This document shows, piece after piece, positions 1 to 8,825 of a stretch of DNA of 64,000 nt. The notes below the pieces were generated by a model. It was not told the DNA's origin. It worked only from the letters and a program-made list of their open reading frames with translations, and ran no database searches. The DNA is taken from contig CANPVZ010000004.1 of NCBI GenBank assembly GCA_947581855.1, positions 121,267 through 185,266 of the forward strand, given 5' to 3'. The first letter of the stretch is position 1. Each line of letters starts with the position of its first letter. Origin of the DNA: an uncultured Phocaeicola sp. GTDB taxonomy: Bacteria > Bacteroidota > Bacteroidia > Bacteroidales > Bacteroidaceae. The position numbers and the translations under genes are program-made.

Positions 1-578
1 GGAAATCGGCCCGCACGGTACAGTTCGAAAGCAAGGACGAGCAACGGGTGGCGAAAGAACTGTTTCTGCTGACCTCCAAACCGGTGCTTTATGTTTGTAA
101 TGTAGACGAGGCGAGCGCCGTAAGCGGCAATAAATATGTGGAGCAGGTGCGCGAAGCTATCAAGGAAGAGGGTGCGGACTTGCTGATTGTGGCGGCAAAG
201 ATTGAATCGGAAATTGCCGAATTCGAAACGTACGATGAACGGCAGATGTTCCTCTCCGAAATCGGCTTGGAGGAATCCGGGGTTAACCGCCTCATTAAAG
301 CGGCTTATAAATTGCTGAATCTGGAAACATTTATCACTGCCGGCGAAATGGAAGTGAAGGCGTGGACCTATCAAAAAGGTTGGAAAGCTCCGCAATGTGC
401 CGGCGTAATTCATACCGATTTTGAAAAAGGATTCATTCGCGCCGAAGTTATCAAATATGAAGATTACTTAAAATATGGTTCGGAAGCAGCCGTACGCGAG
501 GCCGGAAAGCTTGGCGTGGAAGGAAAAGAGTATGTGGTACAGGACGGAGACATCATGCATTTCCGCTTCAATGTATAA
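1..578 (+). CDS. ychF: Ribosome-binding ATPase YchF (Obg family), C-terminal part; gene starts before the window
   Basis: The reading frame is open to the left edge (first full codon at position 3), so the true start and the N-terminal G domain lie outside the window. What is present is the end of the GTPase-like fold with SKPVLYVCNVDE, followed by the helical part and the TGS domain, ending in GDIMHFRFNV, the usual YchF ending. YchF is a cytoplasmic ATP-preferring P-loop protein that associates with ribosomes and is linked to stress responses. lgt follows 38 bp downstream on the same strand, so the two may be cotranscribed. Confidence 0.95.
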   Translation, partial: KSARTVQFESKDEQRVAKELFLLTSKPVLYVCNVDEASAVSGNKYVEQVREAIKEEGADLLIVAAKIESEIAEFETYDERQMFLSEIGLEESGVNRLIKAAYKLLNLETFITAGEMEVKAWTYQKGWKAPQCAGVIHTDFEKGFIRAEVIKYEDYLKYGSEAAVREAGKLGVEGKEYVVQDGDIMHFRFNV

Positions 579-616
579 AAAGAGCCTTAAAAAGTAACAA
601 TAAATACTAACTTAAG

Positions 617-1471
617 ATGGATTCAATACTTTCTATACTATGGAACCCCGACGTGGACTTCTTCACGCTATTCGGCATCCATATCCGCTATTATTCCCTC
701 TGCTGGATGATAGGGCTCGCTTTAGCCTACTTTATTGTACAACGGTTGTACAAGCAACAGAAAATAAAGCCGGAACTGTTTGATCCGTTATTTATTTACT
801 GCTTCTTCGGTATACTTATCGGAGCACGTCTGGGGCATTGTTTGTTCTACGAACCGGAATATTATCTGACTCATCCGCTCGATATTATCTCTCCTTTCCG
901 CCACACGGCAGCAGGATGGAGATTTACGGGGTATGAAGGATTGGCGAGCCACGGCGGCACCATCGGCCTGATTATTGCCTTGTGGCTCTACGTCCGCAAA
1001 ACAAAAGTAAACATTGTACGGGTGCTGGACAATATTGCCATCGCCACACCGATTACGGCCTGTTTTATCCGCTTGGGAAATCTAATGAACTCGGAGATTG
1101 TGGGTAACCCTACTACTTTGCCTTGGGGGTTTATTTTCGCCCGCAACGGAGAGGACTTCGCCCGCCATCCGGCACAGTTATACGAGGCAATTGCTTATCT
1201 CGTCATCTTTATAGGAGGTTGGATGCTTTACAAAAAACATGCGGACAAAGTAGGTACGGGTTTCTTCTTCGGATACTGCCTGACCACTATCTTCACTTTC
1301 CGCTTCTTCGTGGAATTTGTAAAAGACGTACAAGTGGATTTTGAACACGGCATGATACTGAATATGGGCCAGTGGCTCAGCATCCCGTTCATCATTCTCG
1401 GCATAGCCTGTATGGTGGGCGGTAAATGGCTGCGTCGCATTTCCGATACCCGCACGGATAAGAAAAAATAA
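617..1471 (+). CDS. lgt: Prolipoprotein diacylglyceryl transferase
   Basis: Inner-membrane enzyme that transfers diacylglycerol from phosphatidylglycerol to the lipobox cysteine of prolipoproteins, the first step of lipoprotein maturation. The 284-residue length is normal for the family. About seven hydrophobic segments are visible. The conserved early motif [15 protein letters not shown] and the Lgt signature region [15 protein letters not shown], with its Arg/Gly/Asn/Glu pattern, are intact, as is RHPAQLYEA. The many lipoproteins in this window (SusD proteins, beta-helix lipoproteins, the protein at 56595) would be its substrates. The start codon follows ychF by 38 bp. Confidence 0.96.
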   Translation: MDSILSILWNPDVDFFTLFGIHIRYYSLCWMIGLALAYFIVQRLYKQQKIKPELFDPLFIYCFFGILIGARLGHCLFYEPEYYLTHPLDIISPFRHTAAGWRFTGYEGLASHGGTIGLIIALWLYVRKTKVNIVRVLDNIAIATPITACFIRLGNLMNSEIVGNPTTLPWGFIFARNGEDFARHPAQLYEAIAYLVIFIGGWMLYKKHADKVGTGFFFGYCLTTIFTFRFFVEFVKDVQVDFEHGMILNMGQWLSIPFIILGIACMVGGKWLRRISDTRTDKKK

Positions 1472-1643
1472 GAATTCCCAAACTAAACTGAAGCGCGGAT
1501 TAACGCAAGGTATTCGTATAAACTGAAACGTATATCAATGCAGGTATACGTAAATTGAAATAACCTCCCGAGGAAACTTCGCTAAAGAGAATGTATCTAT
1601 TTTTCAAATACGTCCATTCTCTCCTATTGCCGAAATATGCCTT

Positions 1644-1798
1644 TGAAACCCTTTGCTGGAAGGCGTTTCAGAATTGTGCACAAACGCAACCTTCATTTGT
1701 GCACAATTCCATTTGCCGTTTGTGCACAAATGAGATCGGGATTTGTGCACATTCGACCTTTGCGTTTGTGCACACTAAAAGGATGTAAATAAAATTGT
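1644..1798 (+). repeat. Hairpin plus array of five 23-bp units centred on GTGCAC (copy A)
   Basis: GTGCAC occurs at 1676, 1699, 1722, 1745 and 1768, exactly 23 bp apart each time. Each sits inside a TTTGTGCACAAA-like palindrome (units 1669-1783). The array is preceded by a short inverted repeat (TGAAAC at 1644, GTTTCA at 1665) and followed by a conserved AT-rich tail. A second copy at 60935-61089 differs at about 8 of 155 positions. It lies between the convergent lgt and mutS genes. Function is unknown. A multi-site protein-binding array or a mobile repeat is possible. Confidence 0.85.
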
Positions 1799-1814
1799 AC
1801 TGTAGAGGATGGAG

Positions 1815-1912
1815 TGTCACTTCTTCCATTTAGCAGAAGAGCGGAAATCCTTAGCATTTATAACGTGGTAACAACGAAGTGTTTTCAAATAAAAACGCAG
1901 ACGAACATTCAT
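1815..1912 (+). repeat. Diverged copy of a dispersed intergenic element
   Basis: The stretch downstream of the 23-bp array resembles 48796-48893 and, more loosely, 61107-61205. Shared anchors are a TTCTTCnATTTAG start, a central nnnAACAACG/GCAACAGTG block and an AAATAAAAAyGCA end. The match is by eye and imperfect. The rest of the 1472-2178 gap shows no convincing gene; the short frame over the array is explained by the repeat. Confidence 0.4.
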
Positions 1913-2178
1913 TCCAACTCCATTGAAAAGAAACCCTAGTAGCATAGTTCCTCCGATAAGCTATTCTTTGGAAGCTTTCTTTTCATCTCCATAGAAGAAG
2001 ATTCAATTTAGTTGCAGACTTCTGTTTCTAAATCTGCCTAGTTCATTAAATAAGCTTATCTGTGAGGTTATTATTCCTGTAAAAGCTTCAGGATGGAATC
2101 GTATGTTTCTAAAAGTAAGTGCGGGCTGCGGGCAATAGAACGTTTCCGCAAACCATATTCCGAAAAGAAGGAGGGATA

Positions 2179-4797
2179 TTACTTCCCTCCTACTATCTTC
2201 TTGATATCATTGAGTTTATTCAAAGCCTCCAACGGGGTAAGGTTGTTCACATCCAGATGCAGAATCTCATCGCGTATCTGGCAAAGTACAGGATCGTCCA
2301 ACTGGAAGAAACTCAGTTGCATGCCCTCCCGGCTCTCTATAATCTCCGCCGTAGGGCGGCTGCCGATGCCTTGTTGACGGTTCTCCTTTTCCAACTGTTT
2401 CAGAATATCATTGGCTCGCTTCACGATACTTTTCGGCATTCCCGCCATTTTGGCCACATGAATACCGAAGGAGTGCTCGCTCCCGCCCCGCTCCAGTTTA
2501 CGCAGGAAGATGACTTTATTATCAATCTCTTTCACCGACACATTATAATTTTTAATGCGAGGGAAACTCTTTTCCATCTCATTCAGTTCGTGATAATGGG
2601 TAGCAAACAAAGTACGGGCTTTTGCTTTCGGATGTTCGTGAATATATTCCACAATAGCCCACGCGATGGAGATTCCATCGTAAGTGGAAGTTCCTCGTCC
2701 CAATTCGTCGAATAACACCAGACTGCGAGACGAGATATTATTCAGAATATCTGCCGCTTCATTCATTTCTACCATAAAAGTAGACTCTCCCACCGAGATA
2801 TTGTCGCTGGCGCCCACTCGGGTGAAGATTTTGTCCACCAGGCCTATGCAGGCACTCTCAGCCGGAACAAAACTACCTATCTGGGCCAACAATGTTATCA
2901 ATGCCGTTTGCCGCAACAAAGCAGATTTACCCGCCATATTGGGCCCGGTAATAATGATAATTTGCTGTTTTCCACTGTCAAGCATCACATCGTTGGCAAT
3001 GTATTTCTCCCCCGGCGGAAGTTGTTTTTCAATCACCGGATGTCTTCCCTGACGGATATCTATTACCTCGCTATCTTCTATTACGGGACGTACATAGTTA
3101 TTTTCCCGCGCCACATTGGCAAAAGAAAGCAGGCAATCGAGACGAGCTATCTGATTGGCATCGGTCTGTATCAACGGGATGAACTCCATCAATGAAGTAA
3201 CCAATTCGGTATATAAGCGGTTTTCGAGCGTCAGAATCCGGTCTTCCGCTCCCAAAATCTTTTCCTCATACTCTTTCAGTTCCTGAGTAATATAACGCTC
3301 CACATTGGCCAGGGTCTGTTTACGGATCCATTCCGACGGAACTTTTTCTTTATGTGCATTCCGCACTTCGATATAGTAACCGAAAACATTGTTATAACCT
3401 ATTTTCAAACTGGGAATATTCGTTTGTTCACTCTCCCGTTGTTGAATCTGTAACAGATAATCTTTACCTGAGAAAGCGATATGACGCAGTTCGTCCAATT
3501 CCGCGTTTACACCATCTCGAATCACTCCGCCTTTATTAAGCAACACCGGCGGGTCATTCTGTATCTCTTTGGCAATGCGTTCACGCACTTCCATACAGAG
3601 GTTCAGCTTCTCTCCTATCCTTCTCAGGCTCTCATTCTCCGCCTGCATGCAAATCTCTTTAATAGGTTCAATAGCCTGTAAGGCAACCTTTAGCTGTACC
3701 ATTTCACGCGGTGAAATTCGTCCGACCGCCGCTTTGGAAACAATGCGCTCCAAGTCGCCAATCTGGTGCAACTGGTCTTCAATCACCCCTTTAAAATCGG
3801 GATCCCGAAAGAAGTAATCCACTACATCCAAACGTTCGTTAATCTGCTTTTCATCCCGTAAGGGAAAAACCATCCAGCGTTTCAGCAAGCGAGCCCCCAT
3901 CGGACTAATGGTTTTGTCAATGACATCCAGCAAGCTAATGCCTTCGTTCATCATGCTGTCTATCAGTTCCAGGCTCCGCACGGTAAATTTGTCCAACCGC
4001 ACGTAACGGTCTTCTTCAATGCGCGAAAGCGAAGTGATATGGCTTATTTGGGTATGTTGCGTAAGTTCGAGATATTGAAGAATAGCGCCTGCCGCCACAA
4101 TACCGTTGCGAAGATGTTCCACTCCGAAACCTTTCAAATTCTTCGTTTCAAAATGCTTCAACAGTTTCTCCTTTGAAGAAGTTTCCGTAAACATCCAGTC
4201 TTCCAGTTCAAACGTAAAATATTTGCCTGTAAAGGTACGCTCGAACCATTCTTTCTTTCCTCTTTCAAAGAGTACCTCTTTCGGAGCAAAGTTATTAAGC
4301 AATTTATCCACATAATCGGCAGGACCCTCCGCCGTAAGAAACTCTCCGGTGGAGATATCAAGAAAAGATACTCCACATGTTCCCTTTCCGAAATAAATAG
4401 CGGCAAGAAAGTTATTTTCTTTGTAATTCAGCACATTATCGTTAATCGAGACACCGGGTGTCACCAGTTCGGTAATTCCACGCTTTACCAGTTTACGGGT
4501 ACTTTTCGGGTCTTCCAACTGGTCGCAAATAGCGACGCGTTTTCCGGCGCGTACCAATTTAGGTAAATAGGTATCTAAAGCATGGTGAGGGAAACCGGCC
4601 ATTTCAACCGTACGTCCTTGTTGTCCGTTAGCGCGTTTGGTTAGGGTAATGCCCAATATTTCAGATGCCACGATAGCATCTTCCGAATAGGTTTCATAAA
4701 AATCTCCGCAACGAAACAATAATACTGCATCCGGATGTTTACTTTTCAGTTCGAAATATTGCTTCATCATGGGGGTCAAAACCACTTCGTTTGCCAT
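2179..4797 (-). CDS. mutS: DNA mismatch repair protein MutS
   Basis: Recognizes base mismatches and small loops and, with MutL, starts strand-specific repair. 872 residues, the normal length. The N-terminal mismatch-binding motif is present ([10 protein letters not shown], supplying the Phe-x-Glu pair). The C-terminal ABC-type ATPase has a Walker A ([12 protein letters not shown]), the signature region ([12 protein letters not shown]) and Walker B ([16 protein letters not shown]), followed by the [10 protein letters not shown] histidine motif. The gene is monocistronic on the minus strand, converging on lgt. A TATCTTTG -7 box lies at 4864-4871 upstream. Confidence 0.97.
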   Translation of the reverse strand: MANEVVLTPMMKQYFELKSKHPDAVLLFRCGDFYETYSEDAIVASEILGITLTKRANGQQGRTVEMAGFPHHALDTYLPKLVRAGKRVAICDQLEDPKSTRKLVKRGITELVTPGVSINDNVLNYKENNFLAAIYFGKGTCGVSFLDISTGEFLTAEGPADYVDKLLNNFAPKEVLFERGKKEWFERTFTGKYFTFELEDWMFTETSSKEKLLKHFETKNLKGFGVEHLRNGIVAAGAILQYLELTQHTQISHITSLSRIEEDRYVRLDKFTVRSLELIDSMMNEGISLLDVIDKTISPMGARLLKRWMVFPLRDEKQINERLDVVDYFFRDPDFKGVIEDQLHQIGDLERIVSKAAVGRISPREMVQLKVALQAIEPIKEICMQAENESLRRIGEKLNLCMEVRERIAKEIQNDPPVLLNKGGVIRDGVNAELDELRHIAFSGKDYLLQIQQRESEQTNIPSLKIGYNNVFGYYIEVRNAHKEKVPSEWIRKQTLANVERYITQELKEYEEKILGAEDRILTLENRLYTELVTSLMEFIPLIQTDANQIARLDCLLSFANVARENNYVRPVIEDSEVIDIRQGRHPVIEKQLPPGEKYIANDVMLDSGKQQIIIITGPNMAGKSALLRQTALITLLAQIGSFVPAESACIGLVDKIFTRVGASDNISVGESTFMVEMNEAADILNNISSRSLVLFDELGRGTSTYDGISIAWAIVEYIHEHPKAKARTLFATHYHELNEMEKSFPRIKNYNVSVKEIDNKVIFLRKLERGGSEHSFGIHVAKMAGMPKSIVKRANDILKQLEKENRQQGIGSRPTAEIIESREGMQLSFFQLDDPVLCQIRDEILHLDVNNLTPLEALNKLNDIKKIVGGK

Positions 4798-4863
4798 TGT
4801 CTGTCTTATTTTTAAATTAGTCGAATTAAAATATAACTAGGGAGTTATAGCTTTTTATGAGGG

Positions 4864-4871
4864 CAAAGATA
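4864..4871 (-). promoter_or_regulatory. Bacteroidetes -7 box (TATCTTTG) for mutS
   Basis: Reading the minus strand, TATCTTTG fits the TAnnTTTG consensus and lies 67 bp before the mutS ATG. No clean TTTG is seen at the expected -33 spacing, so only the -7 half is supported. Confidence 0.5.
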
Positions 4872-4881
4872 CGAAACTTTT

Positions 4882-5250
4882 TCATTTTTTACGAAGCGTC
4901 GTATAGGATAAAATGTGTACAGTAATTCCGGCCGCCAGCAAAACAAAAAGAAGACGCAGGACGATGTGCGACACGACAAAAGCCGCACAATAAAGCAGTG
5001 TCATCCATACTAAAGAGACCGAAATAATTTTTGCATGCAAGGGAATAGCACGGTTCTCACGGAAATTACGGATATAGCCTCCTAGCCGTTTCCGGCTTAA
5101 CAGCCATTCGTACAGTCGGGGCGAACTGTTGAAATAGCAGGAAGCGGCCAACAAAAGGAATGGGGTAGTAGGGAGCAAAGGTAAAAATATGCCTACAATA
5201 CCCAATGCTAAAGCTACACTTCCCACTGTGATCAATATATATTTTTTCAT
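4882..5250 (-). CDS. DUF454 (YbaN-type) inner-membrane protein
   Basis: 122 residues with an N-terminal hydrophobic helix, the family hallmark GIVGIFLPLLPTTPFLLLAA (residues about 18-38), a short cytoplasmic part with SPRLYEWLLSRKRLGGYI, and two further membrane helices. This pattern is typical of DUF454/YbaN proteins, whose biochemical role is not established. The gene follows the ion-channel gene by 16 bp on the same strand, so it is probably the second gene of a two-gene operon. Confidence 0.88.
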   Translation of the reverse strand: MKKYILITVGSVALALGIVGIFLPLLPTTPFLLLAASCYFNSSPRLYEWLLSRKRLGGYIRNFRENRAIPLHAKIISVSLVWMTLLYCAAFVVSHIVLRLLFVLLAAGITVHILSYTTLRKK

Positions 5251-5266
5251 CCGTTCCGTTCTGTTT

Positions 5267-6151
5267 TTAATCGATATTCGCGTTCAGTTCCTGTCCGCAG
5301 TATTTACAGTATATCGCATTTTCTTCATGTCCTTTTTTCCCGCAATGAGGGCATACGCGCTTGTTTTTACGCTTATTCCCTTCGTCAATCATCGTTGCCG
5401 ATACAATGCCTGTAGGCACTGCTATAATGGTATAGCCCAACAACATAACCACGGCGGAAAGGAAACGTCCCAAAGGAGTAATCGGAGTGATATCTCCGTA
5501 GCCTACCGTAGTCATTGTTACAATTGCCCAATAAATACTGTTGGGAATATTATTAAACGCCGAGTCGGGAACATTTCCTTCTACCATATACATAATGGTT
5601 CCGATAGCGGTAACCATAATTACCACGAAAAAGAAAAAAACCAATATTTTATTGAAACTCTGTTTCAGAGAGTGCAACAGCAGATTTCCTTCCGCAAGGA
5701 AAGAGAACAACTTGAATACACGGAAAATACGGATTAATCGGAAGGCGCGGATGACGAGGAAATAGCGTGAACCCGGGAAAAAGAATTCCAGGTAAACGGG
5801 CAGGGTAGCGAGTAAATCCACAATGCCGAAGAAACTGAAAATATACTCCTTCGGGCGGGGCGAACAATAAATACGCACCAAATATTCAAAGGTAAAAAAA
5901 GCGGTGAGCACATACTCCGTTATTTCAAGGCCCCACGCAAATTGAGGAGGCACAGAATGCAGACTTTCTATCACCACAATAAAAACACTAAAAGAAATGC
6001 AGCAAATTAAAGCCACATCAAAAGTCTTTCCCCAAAAGGTATCCGATTCGAAGATGATTTCGTATAATTTCTCCTTCAACTCTTTATTTGCCAAAAAGTT
6101 GCGGAAATAACCGATACCATTTTCCATCCAATTATATAACTTTTTCATCAC
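5267..6151 (-). CDS. Voltage-gated-type potassium channel with C-terminal zinc ribbon
   Basis: Six-transmembrane ion channel of the VIC superfamily, 294 residues. An S4-like helix carries regularly spaced arginines (VIRAFRLIRIFRVFKLF). The pore loop contains the K+ selectivity filter TVGYGD in MTTVGYGDITPITPLG. After the last helix there is a short cytoplasmic tail ending in a zinc-ribbon pattern, CPHCGKKG then CKYCG, in place of the RCK or cyclic-nucleotide domains found in many prokaryotic channels. It heads a probable operon with the DUF454 gene. A TACTTTTG -7 box lies on the minus strand at 6172-6179. Ion selectivity is inferred from the filter only. Confidence 0.9.
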   Translation of the reverse strand: MMKKLYNWMENGIGYFRNFLANKELKEKLYEIIFESDTFWGKTFDVALICCISFSVFIVVIESLHSVPPQFAWGLEITEYVLTAFFTFEYLVRIYCSPRPKEYIFSFFGIVDLLATLPVYLEFFFPGSRYFLVIRAFRLIRIFRVFKLFSFLAEGNLLLHSLKQSFNKILVFFFFVVIMVTAIGTIMYMVEGNVPDSAFNNIPNSIYWAIVTMTTVGYGDITPITPLGRFLSAVVMLLGYTIIAVPTGIVSATMIDEGNKRKNKRVCPHCGKKGHEENAIYCKYCGQELNANID

Positions 6152-6210
6152 TATATAAACTTTTTGTAGCGCAAAAGTAATAATTTATAAGAGTTTTAGT
6201 GGCATATTTG

Positions 6211-6241
6211 TTTGCAATCTAAAATATTAGCCCTATTTTTG
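6211..6241 (+). promoter_or_regulatory. Housekeeping promoter TTTG-N19-TATTTTTG for the epimerase-sigma operon
   Basis: TTTG at 6211-6214 and TATTTTTG at 6234-6241 are separated by 19 nt, an exact fit to the Bacteroidetes primary-sigma consensus. Transcription would start near 6248, giving a leader of about 38 nt before the ATG at 6286. The ECF sigma gene is therefore expected to be expressed constitutively with the epimerase-like gene. Confidence 0.8.
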
Positions 6242-6285
6242 CAGAGACTATATACTCGAAAACTTAAAAAACGGGCAAAAGACTC

Positions 6286-7167
6286 ATGAAGAAATCTGTT
6301 ATTATTTTATGCATTTTGTTATGCCTTGCTGATACTTTCTGTTTAGCTGCATCCCGCAACCCTCAAAAAGAACAACGTTATAAAGTGGCCGTATGCGACT
6401 GGATGATATTGAAACGCCAAAAAATAGGTTCCTTCCAATTGGCAAAAGAACTCAACTGCGATGGAGTGGAAATAGACATGGGAAGCCTTGGAAAACGCGA
6501 AATGTTCGACAATAAATTGCGTGATCCTCACTTCCAACAATTATTCAAAGAGAAATCTCAAGAATTCGACATTGAAATAGCTTCTCTCGCTATGTCGGGA
6601 TTCTATGGACAGTCTCTTGTAGCGCGCGACAATTATATCGATTTGGTAAAAGACTGCCTGCTGAGCATGAAGGCTATGGGCGTAAAAGTCGCATTCCTTC
6701 CGTTAGGTGTGGCATGCAATTTGAATGTACACCCCGAGCTCCGGCCGGAAATAGTAAAACGATTAAAAGTGATAGGCGACATGGCTGCCAAGGAAGGGGT
6801 GGTGATAGGTATAGAAACTTCTCTCGATGCAAAAGGGGAGGTGGCTCTTCTGAAAGAGATCGATTCGGAGGGAATTAAAATATATTTCAAGTTCCAAAAC
6901 CCGTTAGAAGCCGGACGCGACTTATACAAAGAGTTGAAGATATTAGGCAAAGACCGCATTTGCCAAATACACTGTACGGACACCGACGGAGTGAATCTTC
7001 CGGATAATGACCGAATCGACATGAAGAAGATAAAGAAAATACTCGATAAAATGAACTGGAGCGGATGGCTGGTAGTAGAACGCTCCAGAGATACATCCGA
7101 CGTGCATAATATTAAAAAGAACTACGGAACCAACGTAAACTATTTAAAAAGCATCTTTCAGCAATAA
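6286..7167 (+). CDS. Exported sugar phosphate isomerase/epimerase-like TIM-barrel protein
   Basis: 293 residues. An N-terminal signal peptide (SVIILCILLCLADTFCLA, residues about 4-21) indicates export to the periplasm. The rest matches the xylose isomerase-like/AP endonuclease 2 TIM-barrel family: LNCDGVEIDMG near the start, VVIGIETSLD in the middle, RICQIHCTDTDG, and WSGWLVVERSRD at the end, with Glu, His and Asp residues placed as metal ligands. The substrate cannot be read from sequence; a keto- or aldo-sugar from the PUL substrate is a reasonable guess. It is cotranscribed with the ECF sigma factor 11 bp downstream. Confidence 0.82.
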   Translation: MKKSVIILCILLCLADTFCLAASRNPQKEQRYKVAVCDWMILKRQKIGSFQLAKELNCDGVEIDMGSLGKREMFDNKLRDPHFQQLFKEKSQEFDIEIASLAMSGFYGQSLVARDNYIDLVKDCLLSMKAMGVKVAFLPLGVACNLNVHPELRPEIVKRLKVIGDMAAKEGVVIGIETSLDAKGEVALLKEIDSEGIKIYFKFQNPLEAGRDLYKELKILGKDRICQIHCTDTDGVNLPDNDRIDMKKIKKILDKMNWSGWLVVERSRDTSDVHNIKKNYGTNVNYLKSIFQQ

Positions 7168-7178
7168 CTATATATAAC

Positions 7179-7763
7179 ATGAACGAAGCGACAGATCATA
7201 TCGACAATGAGCTGTTTAGACGAATGAAGCAGGGAGACCGTGCTGCTTTTACATCTATCTACGAAAGATATAACAAAATGTTGTATCTCTTGGCATCACG
7301 TTATCTGCAAAACAGTTCGATGGCCGAAGATGCAGTGCAGCAGGTATTTACTCGTTTATGGGAATTCCATTCCGAGATCTATGTAGGCCTAAACGTGCGC
7401 AATTATCTGTTTACAATGATGAAAAACTATATACTCAATACGATCCGGAATGAAAACAACGCCATCGAAAAGAATTATCAAATAGCTTATTCCGAACCTT
7501 TTTATGAGGATACTCTAATCGAGAAAATCGAAGAAAAAGAATTAAAAGGCATTTTGAACAGGGCCATATCGCAGCTCCCCGAACAAAAAAGAATGATTTG
7601 TTTAATGAAAATGGAAGGGAAATTAACGAATCAAGAAATTGCCCAAAAGCTTAATCTATCGGCCAATACAGTAAAAACACATTATTTTCAAACCATAAAA
7701 ATGTTGCGTTCCATATTATGCAACATGTTAACTATTGTTACAGCACTCATACTTTTTACATAG
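7179..7763 (+). CDS. ECF-type RNA polymerase sigma-70 factor (Bacteroidetes PUL regulator)
   Basis: 194 residues with the two ECF domains: sigma region 2 (residues about 20-90, with FTSIYERYNKMLYLLASRYL and AEDAVQQVFTRLWE) and sigma region 4 (residues about 125-180, with LPEQKRMICLMKMEG and the helix-turn-helix LTNQEIAQKLNLSANTVKTH). It belongs to the expanded Bacteroidetes ECF group that works with FecR-like anti-sigma factors. The FecR gene lies 49 bp downstream. A putative promoter motif for this sigma overlaps the gap between them, consistent with autoactivation of fecR-susC-susD. Confidence 0.93.
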   Translation: MNEATDHIDNELFRRMKQGDRAAFTSIYERYNKMLYLLASRYLQNSSMAEDAVQQVFTRLWEFHSEIYVGLNVRNYLFTMMKNYILNTIRNENNAIEKNYQIAYSEPFYEDTLIEKIEEKELKGILNRAISQLPEQKRMICLMKMEGKLTNQEIAQKLNLSANTVKTHYFQTIKMLRSILCNMLTIVTALILFT

Positions 7764-7767
7764 TTAT

Positions 7768-7777
7768 GTGTCTATTA
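7768..7777 (+). promoter_or_regulatory. GTGTCTATTA motif, putative ECF-sigma promoter element (site 1, fecR)
   Basis: GTGTCTATTA occurs identically here, at 14757-14766 and at 30268-30277, each 26-49 bp before a PUL start codon (35 bp before fecR here). The GTCTA core resembles -10 elements of ECF promoters. A -35 element is not resolved. Assignment to the adjacent sigma factor is inference. Confidence 0.55.
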
Positions 7778-7812
7778 ATATAGTTTAGGGTAGGTATTAG
7801 TGAATTTAAGAT

Positions 7813-8799
7813 ATGGGTAATAATGAAGATATAATATTAAAAGACGTGCTGAAAGGAACAACAAACACCACGGAGATGTCTGAAATCGTAAAATGGCTTG
7901 CCACAAATGAAGGGCAGGACTTTCTATCCAACGATATAGACGAATCCATCAAGTCGCTTCTGCAAGGGGACGACAGTTTGTTTGCGCCTATGGTTCCGGT
8001 TCCGTCCGAGAAGATACTCGCCCGCATCAACCACCGAATTCGTTTTCAAAAAGTGCTTCGTAGAGTACGGAACATCGCGGCGATCGTAATTCCCATTACC
8101 TTGCTGGCAGGATTCATTTTATATGCAAGTTCACACCGTTCGGCCGGTAAAGAGGAATATACGGAAATATATGTACCGAAAGGGGAACAAAAGAAAATTG
8201 CTTTCGAAGATGGGCCTCGGGCTTATCTGGGCTCCGATACAAAACTCCGATACCCGAAAAACTTTGCGTCTGAAGAAAGGAAAATATATTTGGAAGGAGA
8301 GGGATACTTTATGGTGGAAAAAAATCCCGACCATCCGTTCATTATAGAGATGAATGAAGCAGTAGTCAAAGTATTAGGCACTTCTTTCAATGTAGAAGCT
8401 TATCCGGAAAATAATAATATCACCGTGCAATTGGATGAAGGGAGCATTAAACTTACCTCTTCCAATCAAAAAGAATATTTGATGGTTCCGGGAGAAAAAC
8501 TTACTTACAACCGCAAAAGCGGAGATTGCGTTATTACTCAAATAAATAATACTCCCTTATTAAAGATTTGGGAAAACCAGGCATTTTCATTCAATAATGC
8601 GCCCCTTCGTGAAGTATTGGAAACATTAGAGCATTGGTATGATGTTGAATTCCAGACAGAAGATCCTAACGTATGGAATTACTCTTACACATTCCAATCC
8701 GACAGAAGTTCTTTAAAAAATATCTTATCGGATATGGAAAAAGTGTCACCCGTAGTATTCCAATCCGAAGGAAAAGTAATAAAAATCTCTATGAAATAA
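7813..8799 (+). CDS. FecR-family anti-sigma factor
   Basis: 328 residues. A cytoplasmic N-terminal sigma-binding part (1-83) is followed by one membrane helix (NIAAIVIPITLLAGFILYA, residues about 87-105). The periplasmic FecR domain begins at EIYVPKGEQKKIAFEDG, and a C-terminal DUF4974-type secretin/STN-like part contains FSFNNAPLREVLETLEHWY. Such proteins hold the cognate ECF sigma inactive until the STN domain of the partner SusC signals substrate uptake. It sits directly between the sigma gene and the STN-bearing SusC (26 bp to the next start), the standard order for a transenvelope signalling cassette. Confidence 0.93.
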   Translation: MGNNEDIILKDVLKGTTNTTEMSEIVKWLATNEGQDFLSNDIDESIKSLLQGDDSLFAPMVPVPSEKILARINHRIRFQKVLRRVRNIAAIVIPITLLAGFILYASSHRSAGKEEYTEIYVPKGEQKKIAFEDGPRAYLGSDTKLRYPKNFASEERKIYLEGEGYFMVEKNPDHPFIIEMNEAVVKVLGTSFNVEAYPENNNITVQLDEGSIKLTSSNQKEYLMVPGEKLTYNRKSGDCVITQINNTPLLKIWENQAFSFNNAPLREVLETLEHWYDVEFQTEDPNVWNYSYTFQSDRSSLKNILSDMEKVSPVVFQSEGKVIKISMK

Positions 8800-8825
8800 A
8801 AAAAGTGTGTATCTTTACGCACTGA

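Noticed and set aside
1591..1788. 65-codon frame over array A, with a similar frame at 60882-61079
   Set aside because: The two predicted peptides share about 40 residues only because the DNA array is conserved. The repeat unit is 23 bp, not a multiple of 3, and changes between copies show no preference for synonymous sites; there is no start-site conservation.
2119..2715. Long frame antisense to mutS
   Set aside because: It lies wholly within the well-conserved mutS coding region and has no recognizable domain.
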